NCBI GenBank assembly: GCA_001790955.1
Contig: MGDP01000144.1
Span: forward strand, 1-41,890
DNA: 41,890 bases
From: Candidatus Tectomicrobia bacterium RIFCSPLOWO2_12_FULL_69_37
Lineage (GTDB): Bacteria; UBA8248
Direction of reading: 5' to 3'
Shown here: positions 9,185 to 16,952 of the stretch, in pieces
How the letters are laid out: each line of letters begins with the position of its first letter
How positions within the stretch are numbered: the stretch's first letter is position 1
The notes under the pieces: generated by a model
What the model was told of the DNA's origin: nothing
Database searches by the model: none
Seen by the model: the letters and a program-made list of their open reading frames with translations, nothing else
Position numbers and translations under genes: made by a program

Positions 9185-9271
9185 TTCCGCCCGAGTGCTG
9201 CGGAAAGGAAGCCCGTCGCGCGGAGAGCGTGCTTCGGGCACGGGTGACCGGCTTTTGCGGCACGAGCCGCA
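9185..9271 (+). other. Structured leader with three consecutive short hairpins
   Basis: TTCCGC/GCGGAA (9185-9205), CGTGC-TTCGG-GCACG (9228-9242), TGCGGC-ACGA-GCCGCA (9256-9271), immediately 5' of the acyl-CoA dehydrogenase start at 9299. Confidence 0.3.
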
Positions 9272-9298
9272 TATGACCCACATCGGAGGGATGGAACC

Positions 9299-10513
9299 AT
9301 GGACCTGAGGCTCTCGGACGAACAGATCAGACTGCAACGGCTGGCCCGCGATTTCGCCATGAGGGAGATGAAGCCTGTGGTGGCCGAGCTGGACAAGCTT
9401 TCGGATCCCAACGAGGTGCAGAAGCGTTTTCCCTGGAACGTCATCAAGGAAGGCTCGAAGGTCGGACTGCGCACGGCTGCCCTGCCGAGGGAATACGGCG
9501 GCGCCGGAATCGGAATCCTCACTCATCTCCTCATGCTGGAGGAGCTCTGCCAGGCGGATTCGGGTTTCGCCACCCATTTCCACCAAGCGTGGAAGATGGC
9601 CAAGCTCCTCGTCCAAAAGTGCTCGAAAGAACAGCGGGAGCATTTTCTTCCCAAATTCAAGGACGACGACACCGCCCTTCTCGCCGTGGGGATCACCGAG
9701 CCGGACTCCGGGTGCGACACCTTGATGCCTTACGACGAGCCGGACGGCGGCGTACGGACCACCGCAGTGCGGGATGGGGACGGCTGGGTGATCAACGGCA
9801 CCAAGCACTTTATCGCTTGCGCTTCGGTCGCCAAGCTCTTTTTTGTGGCCACGCGGACGGACAGGACCGTCGGCGTCACCAAGGGCCTCACGACATTCCT
9901 CATCGAGAAAGGGACGCCGGGTTTCCGCATTGGCCGCATCCACGATAAGATGGGCAACCGCTTGATGATGAACGCTGAGCTTATCTTCGAGAACTGCCGT
10001 GTGCCCGACTTCAACCGCGTGAGTGAAGTGGGCCGGGGGCTCCAGTTCCTCGCCTCCTTCGGCGCGCGTCATGTTCCCACGACGGGCGCCTTCGGCCTCG
10101 CCCTGGCGCGGGCGGCGTTCGAGTACGTCGTCGAGTACACGAAGAGCCGGGTGCAGGGAGGCAAGCCGATCATCGAGCACACCACCGTCGCCCTCCGGCT
10201 CGGGGAGATGGCCGCCCAGATCGAGGCCGCCCGGGCCGTCTGCCTCCAGGCGGCGTGGATGGCCGACCAGCCCGACTATGACGCCAGGCATGGAATCCTG
10301 GCTTCCATCTTCGCCTCCGACGTCGGCCCCAAAATATGCGACATGGCCCTCCAGATCATGGGGGGCTACGGCTACATGCGGGACTACCCGATCGAGAAGA
10401 TTATGCGGGACGCCCTGATGTGCTATCATATCGATGGAACCTCAGATGTTCACCGGATCAAGATCGGCGAGATGCTTCGCGGCGTTGCGCGGACCGGGTA
10501 CATCGCGGAGTGA
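9299..10513 (+). CDS. Acyl-CoA dehydrogenase
   Basis: MDLRLSDEQIRLQRLARDFAMREMKPV...LPREYGGAGIGILTHLLMLEEL...GITEPDSGCD...GWVINGTKHFIACA...IMGGYGYMRDYPIEKIMRDALMCYHIDGTSDVHRIKIGEML. Confidence 0.93.
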   Translation: MDLRLSDEQIRLQRLARDFAMREMKPVVAELDKLSDPNEVQKRFPWNVIKEGSKVGLRTAALPREYGGAGIGILTHLLMLEELCQADSGFATHFHQAWKMAKLLVQKCSKEQREHFLPKFKDDDTALLAVGITEPDSGCDTLMPYDEPDGGVRTTAVRDGDGWVINGTKHFIACASVAKLFFVATRTDRTVGVTKGLTTFLIEKGTPGFRIGRIHDKMGNRLMMNAELIFENCRVPDFNRVSEVGRGLQFLASFGARHVPTTGAFGLALARAAFEYVVEYTKSRVQGGKPIIEHTTVALRLGEMAAQIEAARAVCLQAAWMADQPDYDARHGILASIFASDVGPKICDMALQIMGGYGYMRDYPIEKIMRDALMCYHIDGTSDVHRIKIGEMLRGVARTGYIAE

Positions 10514-10558
10514 GCTCATGGCCTGCCAGACGGCGTTCGGTCCTTCCGCTCTCGCTGT

Positions 10559-11530
10559 ATGAACGCCGCTGCCCGGCTGGAAAGCATCGAGAGAATCGCC
10601 GTCGTCGGGGGCGGTTACGTGGGCCACGGGGTGGCCCAGCAGTTCGCCCAAGCGGGCTATCCGGTCTCGATGTACAACCGCACCGGGGAGAGTTCCGCCC
10701 GCGCCATGGCCGGCGTGGAGAGGGGGCTCAAGCTCTTTGTGGACGCGGGTCTCTCCACCCCGGCGGAGGCGGAAGCCGCCCGGGCCCGGGTCCGGCCCAC
10801 GAATGATCTGAGGGACGCCGTCCGCGGCGCGGATTTCGTCGTCGAGGCCGTGGCCGAGCGGCTCCCTGTCAAGCAGGAGCTTTTCCTGCGCCTGGATGGC
10901 CTCGCCCCCGGGAGCGCCATCTTCGCGAGCGAGACCTCGGGCCTCCGCATCAGCGACATCGCGCGAGGGACGCGACGTCCCGAGCGCTGCATCGCCACCC
11001 ATAATTACACTCCTCCCTACCTCGTCCCCGTGGTCGAGGTGGTGCCAGGCGAGCGGACGGCGCCCGAGGTGGTCGAGGCCACCTGCGCCCTCCTCCGCCG
11101 AGCGGGCAAGGAGCCCGTCCTTTGCAAGGAGGTGCCCGGCCACATCGGCACCCGCCTGACGACTGCCCTCCGGCGGGAGGCCTACTACATCGTTGAGCAA
11201 GGCTACGCCACCCCCGAGGCGGTGGACACGGTCCTCCGCGCGGTGGCGCGCCTGATACCGGTGATCGGAGTCATGGTGATGACGGATTTCTCTGGCGTCG
11301 ACGTCCTGCGGGACGTCCACCGGAACATCCAGCCCCACTTGGACCACCGGCCGGACCCGTCGCCCCTCCTCGACCGCTTGATCGAGGACGGGCGGCTCGG
11401 CATCAAGAGTGGCCAGGGGTTCTACCGCTGGACGCCGGATCAGATCCAGGAGATGTTCGAGGCCCGGGGGCTTGAGCTCATCCGCTGGATGCGCCAGTCC
11501 CCGCCACCCCCGCTTCCACCATCCCTCTGA
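10559..11530 (+). CDS. 3-hydroxyacyl-CoA dehydrogenase family protein
   Basis: Rossmann IAVVGGGYVGHGVAQQFAQAGYPVSMYNR; ASETSGLRISDIARGTRRPERCIATHNYTPPYLVPVVEVVPGERT; C-terminal LGIKSGQGFYRW. Confidence 0.88.
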   Translation: MNAAARLESIERIAVVGGGYVGHGVAQQFAQAGYPVSMYNRTGESSARAMAGVERGLKLFVDAGLSTPAEAEAARARVRPTNDLRDAVRGADFVVEAVAERLPVKQELFLRLDGLAPGSAIFASETSGLRISDIARGTRRPERCIATHNYTPPYLVPVVEVVPGERTAPEVVEATCALLRRAGKEPVLCKEVPGHIGTRLTTALRREAYYIVEQGYATPEAVDTVLRAVARLIPVIGVMVMTDFSGVDVLRDVHRNIQPHLDHRPDPSPLLDRLIEDGRLGIKSGQGFYRWTPDQIQEMFEARGLELIRWMRQSPPPPLPPSL

Positions 11531-11578
11531 CGCAGGGCGTCGGTTCAGCGCTCCTCCGGTCGGCCCAGGAGAACGGAC

Positions 11579-12799
11579 ATGATGGACTATCTCTTGAACG
11601 ACGAGATCCGGCAGTGGCGGAAGAAGGCGGCGGACTTCGCGAAGGGCGAGCTCAAGCCCCGCGCCGCCGAGTGGGACCGCCGGGCGGGCATCGATCCCGC
11701 CACGGCCTTCCCGTTCGACGCGCTCAAGAAGTGCTCGAAGGCGGGTCTGCGCACCGTCACGGTGCCCAAGGAGATGGGGGGCGCGGGACTGGGCATCCTC
11801 GGCCACTGCGTGCTGCTCGAGGAGCTTTTCCTGGGAGAGGCCGGCTTCGCCTCGGTCGTCCACCAGGGCTGGAAGCTCGCCAAGATGCTCTGCCACTTCA
11901 CCTCGGACGCCCAGCGCAAGGAATTCCTGCCCCGCTTCATGAACGTTGACACGAGCACCATGGCGATCGGGATGACCGAGCCCGACCACGGGACGGACAA
12001 CATCCTCCCCGCCCGCCAGCCCGAGGCCGGCCTCAAGCTCTCCGCCAGGCGGAACGGCTCGGGGGGCTGGATCCTGAACGGGATGAAGCACTTCATCGCA
12101 TGCGCTGCAATGAGCAACATCAACTTCCTCCTGACGCGCACGGACGCGTCCGTCCCCGTGAACGAGGGCTGCACTATGTTCATCCTGACGGACGAGCTCC
12201 GCGGCTTCCGGCGGGGCAGGGTGCACGGCAAGCTCGGCGCCCGGCTCCTCATGAACGCCGAGATGATCTATGAGAACTGCGAGGTCCCCGACGCCTGGCG
12301 CCTGAGCGAGGTGAACAAGGGGGTGCCCTTCATGGCGCGCGTCTTCAGCCGCCACTCCCCGACGACCGCCACGTTCGCCGTGGGGATCGCGCGCGCGGCC
12401 TACGAGGAGGCTCTCGCCTACGCGGGCAAGCGCGTCCAGTGCGGCGTCCCCATCATCCAGCACGAGGGTGTGCGCAACCGGCTAGCCGACATGTACACGT
12501 CGGTCTCGGTCGCGCGGGACGCCATCTGGCACGCCGCCTGGCACGCCGACACCGCGCCGGAGGGCCAGTACGACCCCAAGGAAGGACTCCGGGTGGCGCT
12601 CTTCGCCTCCGAGATGGCGCCTGAGGTATGCATCTCGGCGATGAACGTGTTCGGCGGGAACGGCTACATGTGGGACCACCCGGCCGAGCGCCACGTTCGC
12701 GACGCCCTGATGTGCTACCACATCGACGGCCTGAACGACATCACCCGGATGAAGCTGGGGGCGATGCTTGCCGGCGAGGCGCACGCTGGGGCCATTTAG
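11579..12799 (+). CDS. Acyl-CoA dehydrogenase (paralog of 9299-10513)
   Basis: Same architecture and motifs: GGAGLGILGHCVLLEELFLGEAGFAS, GMTEPDHGTD, GWILNGMKHFIACAAM, VFGGNGYMWDHPAERHVRDALMCYHIDGLNDITRMKLGAML. Confidence 0.93.
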   Translation: MMDYLLNDEIRQWRKKAADFAKGELKPRAAEWDRRAGIDPATAFPFDALKKCSKAGLRTVTVPKEMGGAGLGILGHCVLLEELFLGEAGFASVVHQGWKLAKMLCHFTSDAQRKEFLPRFMNVDTSTMAIGMTEPDHGTDNILPARQPEAGLKLSARRNGSGGWILNGMKHFIACAAMSNINFLLTRTDASVPVNEGCTMFILTDELRGFRRGRVHGKLGARLLMNAEMIYENCEVPDAWRLSEVNKGVPFMARVFSRHSPTTATFAVGIARAAYEEALAYAGKRVQCGVPIIQHEGVRNRLADMYTSVSVARDAIWHAAWHADTAPEGQYDPKEGLRVALFASEMAPEVCISAMNVFGGNGYMWDHPAERHVRDALMCYHIDGLNDITRMKLGAMLAGEAHAGAI

Positions 12800-12833
12800 G
12801 AAACCCGCACGGCGCGGCGGGAGGAGAAGTCGC

Positions 12834-13862
12834 ATGCGCGCGATGGTCCTGCACGAGTGGGGCGGCATGTTGACCCTTGAGACGGTTCCCGACCCCGCCC
12901 CCGGCCTGGGGGAGGTGGTTCTCCGCGTCCACGCCTGCGCACCGGATCAGTTCGACGTGACCATCCGCGCGGGCCGTGCGGGCGGCAAGCTCCCCCTCAT
13001 CCTGGGCCACGAGATCGCGGGCGAGGTGGCGGCGGTGGGCGCGGGCGTCGAGGCCTGGCGGGAGGGGGATCGTGCGATCCTCCACGCCTACCTGACCTGC
13101 GGCGCCTGCCGGTTCTGCCAGATGGGGCGGGAGACGCTCTGCCGGGACTTCCGGGGCTACTTCGGCGTCCACGCCGACGGGGGCTACGCCGAGTACGTCC
13201 GAGCGCCGGCGCGCAACCTGTGCCGCATTCCCGAGAGCGTGGGCTACACCGAGGCGACGGTCATCGTGAGCCCGGTCGCGACCCCCCTCAAGGCCATCAA
13301 GACGCGCGCGGGGGTCCGCCCGGGGGACGACCTTGTGATCGTGGGGGCGTGCGGGGGAGTGGGCATCCACGCGGTCCAGATCGGCAAGCGCTTCGGGGCG
13401 CGGGTGATCGCGGTGGACATCGACGACGCGCGCCTGGAGCGGGCGAAGGCTCTCGGAGCGGACTACGCGGTCAACGGCCGCCGTGAGAATTTCGGCGAGG
13501 CGGTGGCCCAGATCACCAGCGGGAAGGGGGCAGAGGCCGTGCTCGAGTTCGTGGGGACCGAGGAAACCCTCCCCCGCAGCTTCGCTTCCCTGGCAGTGGC
13601 GGGGACGCTCATCGTGATCGGCTTCCAGCCGGGAGCCGTCTTCGCGAGTGATCCCACCCGCTTCGTCATGGAAGAGATTGCCGTCACAGGCTCGCGCTAC
13701 GTCAACCGGGCGGAACTCGCCGAGGCCGCCCGCTGGGTGGGCGAGGGCTGGGTGAAGCCCGTCATCTCGGCGACCTATCCCCTGGCCGAAACCGAGAGGG
13801 CGCTCGCCGACCTCGCCGCCAACCGCGTCTTCGGCCGGGCCCCCATCCTGCCGGGAGCGTAG
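12834..13862 (+). CDS. Zinc-binding alcohol dehydrogenase (MDR superfamily)
   Basis: GHEIAGEVAAVGAGVEAWREGDRAILHAYLTCGACRFCQMGRETLC (structural zinc cysteines), GACGGVGIHAVQIGKRFGARVIAVDI. Confidence 0.9.
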   Translation: MRAMVLHEWGGMLTLETVPDPAPGLGEVVLRVHACAPDQFDVTIRAGRAGGKLPLILGHEIAGEVAAVGAGVEAWREGDRAILHAYLTCGACRFCQMGRETLCRDFRGYFGVHADGGYAEYVRAPARNLCRIPESVGYTEATVIVSPVATPLKAIKTRAGVRPGDDLVIVGACGGVGIHAVQIGKRFGARVIAVDIDDARLERAKALGADYAVNGRRENFGEAVAQITSGKGAEAVLEFVGTEETLPRSFASLAVAGTLIVIGFQPGAVFASDPTRFVMEEIAVTGSRYVNRAELAEAARWVGEGWVKPVISATYPLAETERALADLAANRVFGRAPILPGA

Positions 13863-13895
13863 CCGGTCTCCGCCCCGTCGCCCCGGGCGGCGGCG

Positions 13896-14903
13896 TCACC
13901 GATCCCGGGCGAAGTCGCTGCTCCAGATTCGCGCGAGGCGCGCCATGGCCTCTTCGGGGAGCCCGTCCGCGCCCGAAGCCGAGAGCACCTCGTCGAGCTG
14001 CGCTTCGCCCGAAAAGCCGCATAGCACCGTCGAGACCCCCGCCTTCATGAGGGCGAAGCGGACGGCCGCCTGAGCCAGGGAGGCAGCCTCCCTCCCCGCT
14101 AGCCAGCGCAGCCGAGCCGCGCGCTGCACATCCCTGCCGTATTCCGAGCCCGGGGAGAGGAGAGGGGGCGGCGCGTCCACGAAGCCCAGGAAGTTTGGCG
14201 CCTCCGAGAGCGCCCCCAGTGCCAGCACCCGGATGACCAGGACTCCCATCCCCAGCTCGGCGGCGCGGTCCAGCAGGAGGCCGTAGTCGAGCGCGGAGAA
14301 GCCCGGAGACACCGGATGGCCCGCGCTCGGGTTCAGCAGGTTGTAATAGACCTGGAGGGTGTCGAAGGCCCCGCTCTCCGCCACCTCGCGGACCGCCCTC
14401 GGGTCCCCCAGGCCGGTCAGGCCGAAGAAGCGCACCTTCCCGCGGTCGCGCAGCGCCCGGAAGCCCTCCAGCACCCCGCCCGGCCCGAGGATGTCCGCCG
14501 GGTCCAGGACGAGCCCGATCGGCCACTCGCGCCGCGGGGCGATGAGGTTGTGGATCTGGACCAGGTCCACGGACTCCTGCCCGAGGCGCTCCAGGCTCCG
14601 TTCGACCGAGGCGATGGCCGCGCCCTTGGGGTCGGCGAGTTCCTCCGGCCCCAGGCGCACCTTGGTCGAGACGGTCGCCTTCGCTCCCAGCGCCCGGAGG
14701 GCCCTTCCGAGGTTGGCCTCGGAGCGGCCGTTGCCATATCCTGCCGCGGTGTCGAAGAAGGTGAGGCCCCGATCCAGGGCGCCGCGGACGGCGCGGAGCT
14801 GGGCCTCGCGGTCGTCCTCGGCCATGAGGCGGCTCACCCCGCCCGTGCCGAAGCCGACCTCGGAGACGGTCAGCCCGGTCCTCCCGAGGGTGCGGTAGCG
14901 CAT
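13896..14903 (-). CDS. Aldo/keto reductase
   Basis: MRYRTLGRTGLTVSEVGFGTGGVSRL...GLTFFDTAAGYGNGRSEANLGRAL...STKV...VDLVQIHNL; D-Y-K-H tetrad visible. Confidence 0.92.
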   Translation of the reverse strand: MRYRTLGRTGLTVSEVGFGTGGVSRLMAEDDREAQLRAVRGALDRGLTFFDTAAGYGNGRSEANLGRALRALGAKATVSTKVRLGPEELADPKGAAIASVERSLERLGQESVDLVQIHNLIAPRREWPIGLVLDPADILGPGGVLEGFRALRDRGKVRFFGLTGLGDPRAVREVAESGAFDTLQVYYNLLNPSAGHPVSPGFSALDYGLLLDRAAELGMGVLVIRVLALGALSEAPNFLGFVDAPPPLLSPGSEYGRDVQRAARLRWLAGREAASLAQAAVRFALMKAGVSTVLCGFSGEAQLDEVLSASGADGLPEEAMARLARIWSSDFARDR

Positions 14904-14931
14904 GAGGGTCTTCTGATTCCGGGCGGCCCGC

Positions 14932-15240
14932 TCAGGCGCGGGCGTGTTCCTTGAGCGGGCGCTTGAAGGCCACGGCCGCCACGTCGAAGTACTCGAGGGT
15001 GGCGTTGTTCTGCGCTCGGAAGCTCCGTTGGCGCTCCGAATTGAACCAGGCTTCGGCAGAGACCAAGTCCTCGAAGTGGTAGACCGAGGCTCCCCGGCCG
15101 GTCCTTTCGTTCGTGCCCCAGGTCTTGTCGATGAGGCCGGGGATCTCACTCTCGAAGAAGGGCACGGATTTTTCCTTGTCGGCGCGGAGCTCTTCCAAGG
15201 TGGGCAGGAGGGCTGGGTAGTGCAGGATGACCATGATCAT
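14932..15240 (-). CDS. Small dimeric alpha/beta-barrel protein, YdhR/EthD-like
   Basis: 102 aa; MIMVILHYPALLPTLEELRADKEKSVPFFESEIPGLIDKTWGTNERTGRGASVYHFEDLVSAEAWFNSERQRSF; resembles putative mono-oxygenase YdhR-type folds. Confidence 0.55.
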   Translation of the reverse strand: MIMVILHYPALLPTLEELRADKEKSVPFFESEIPGLIDKTWGTNERTGRGASVYHFEDLVSAEAWFNSERQRSFRAQNNATLEYFDVAAVAFKRPLKEHARA

Positions 15241-15504
15241 GGCGGCTGGCTCCCTATTGGCGGCGATCCGCTGGTGTCCGATTTCGCTTCCCGGGGCGGG
15301 GGGCCCGTCCTTTTTCGTGGATGTCCGTAACCCGCAAGGAACGGCGGGGCCACAGGGGCCATCCTACGACAGATGGGCGGGTGTGCCTACCGGAGCGCCG
15401 CCGGGAGAGGGGGCTCCACGGCGTTGACGGGGCCCGGGTGCCGCATCAACATTGAGGTTCCCCTGCGGCACGGCCCGCCGCGAACCCAGCAAGGAGGCTC
15501 GACC

Positions 15505-16947
15505 ATGAGCGATGAAACGTACAGGGCGATCCACGAACGGGCCAAGGCGAACCTGGAGAAGATGGGGAAACCGGACCTGCTGGACATCCTCCGGCCGGTG
15601 ACGCCGGGGACGGCGGTAGTCCGTTCCTTTTATGAGCGGTTCGGCCTTCGCCTGAATCTATTCTCCGCCGCCGAGGCGGACACGGTCTTCGATTTCCTGG
15701 GGAAGAAGCTGGCCAGCCCCATCATGGTCGCCCCCATGAGCGACAACTCCCTGAGCAACCACTACCCAGGCGCGTTCCGGGACATCTCCGCCGCCGCCCG
15801 CAAGTTCGGGACGCAGTACTGGATCGGCGACTGCAAGGACTCGGTGTGGAAGGAAGTGGCCTCCGCTGCGCCTTCCGCCATCCGGATCGTCAAGCCCTGG
15901 AAGGACCGGGAGCGGACCCTGGCGTCGCTCAGGCAGGCCGAGGAGAACGGGGCCTTCGCCGTGGGTATGGACCTCGATTCGGGCTTCTACTCCCCGGAGT
16001 GCGCGCCCCAGCCGGCCTCGGCGCTGCCCATATACGTGAAGGCGACGCGGCTCCCGTTCATCGTGAAGGCCATCGGCGCGGTGCAAGCGGCGCGCGCCGC
16101 GCGGGACGCGGGGGCCGCCGCCGTCATGGTCACCAGTCACGGGGGCTCGCTGGGGCCCTCCTGGGGGCACCCCCTGGAGGTCCTGCCGGAGATCGCGCGC
16201 GCGGTGGGGGATGACGTGCTCGTCCTGGCCGAAAGCGGCCTCCGGCGCGGGGAGGACGTGCTGAAGCTCCTCGCGCGCGGCGCCAGGGGGGTGCTGATGG
16301 GGCGCGGCCTCCTCCTCGGCCTGTTCGCCGGGGGCTCGGAGGGGGTGCTGGAGGTCCTGCGGATGCTGGACGAGGAGCTCAAGCGCGGCATGGTGCTGGC
16401 CGGCTGCCCCGACCTGGCGTCGATCGGGCAGGCCGAGGAGAACGGGGCCTTCGCCGTGGGTATGGACCTCGATTCGGGCTTCTACTCCCCGGAGTGCGCG
16501 CCCCAGCCGGCCTCGGCGCTGCCCATATACGTGAAGGCGACGCGGCTCCCGTTCATCGTGAAGGCCATCGGCGCGGTGCAAGCGGCGCGCGCCGCGCGGG
16601 ACGCGGGGGCCGCCGCCGTCATGGTCACCAGTCACGGGGGCTCGCTGGGGCCCTCCTGGGGGCACCCCCTGGAGGTCCTGCCGGAGATCGCGCGCGCGGT
16701 GGGGGATGACGTGCTCGTCCTGGCCGAAAGCGGCCTCCGGCGCGGGGAGGACGTGCTGAAGCTCCTCGCGCGCGGCGCCAGGGGGGTGCTGATGGGGCGC
16801 GGCCTCCTCCTCGGCCTGTTCGCCGGGGGCTCGGAGGGGGTGCTGGAGGTCCTGCGGATGCTGGACGAGGAGCTCAAGCGCGGCATGGTGCTGGCCGGCT
16901 GCCCCGACCTGGCGTCGATCGGCGGGGATATTCTGATCCCCCGCTAA
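15505..16947 (+). CDS. FMN-dependent alpha-hydroxy-acid dehydrogenase/oxidase family protein with internal duplication
   Basis: PIMVAPMSDNSLSNHYPGAFRDISAAARKFGTQYWIGD; LPFIVKAIGAVQAARAARDAGAAAVMVTSHGG...LPEIARAVGDDVLVLAESGLRRGEDVLKLLARGARGVLMGRGLLLGL (barrel C-terminal half, present twice). Confidence 0.82.
   Translation: MSDETYRAIHERAKANLEKMGKPDLLDILRPVTPGTAVVRSFYERFGLRLNLFSAAEADTVFDFLGKKLASPIMVAPMSDNSLSNHYPGAFRDISAAARKFGTQYWIGDCKDSVWKEVASAAPSAIRIVKPWKDRERTLASLRQAEENGAFAVGMDLDSGFYSPECAPQPASALPIYVKATRLPFIVKAIGAVQAARAARDAGAAAVMVTSHGGSLGPSWGHPLEVLPEIARAVGDDVLVLAESGLRRGEDVLKLLARGARGVLMGRGLLLGLFAGGSEGVLEVLRMLDEELKRGMVLAGCPDLASIGQAEENGAFAVGMDLDSGFYSPECAPQPASALPIYVKATRLPFIVKAIGAVQAARAARDAGAAAVMVTSHGGSLGPSWGHPLEVLPEIARAVGDDVLVLAESGLRRGEDVLKLLARGARGVLMGRGLLLGLFAGGSEGVLEVLRMLDEELKRGMVLAGCPDLASIGGDILIPR
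15932..16921 (+). repeat. Perfect 495-bp tandem direct duplication (copies 15932-16426 and 16427-16921)
   Basis: Side-by-side reading of the two copies found no mismatch. The unit is 165 codons and in frame. A 10-bp CCTGGCGTCG occurs at 15918, 16413 and 16908, flanking the breakpoints. Confidence 0.97.
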
Positions 16948-16952
16948 GCTCG

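Noticed and set aside
10442-12463. 673-aa minus-strand ORF
   Set aside because: Antisense to three well-supported acyl-CoA metabolism genes; composition typical of GC-rich shadow reading frames.
13862-13896. GC-rich hairpin between convergent Zn-ADH and AKR genes as terminator
   Set aside because: Only an imperfect GC stem and no U-tract; cannot be distinguished from chance in this composition.
15932-16921. Interpreting the duplicated segment as a mobile element or CRISPR-like repeat
   Set aside because: It is one protein-coding tandem duplication (two copies, 495 bp each, no spacers, terminal inverted repeats or transposase).
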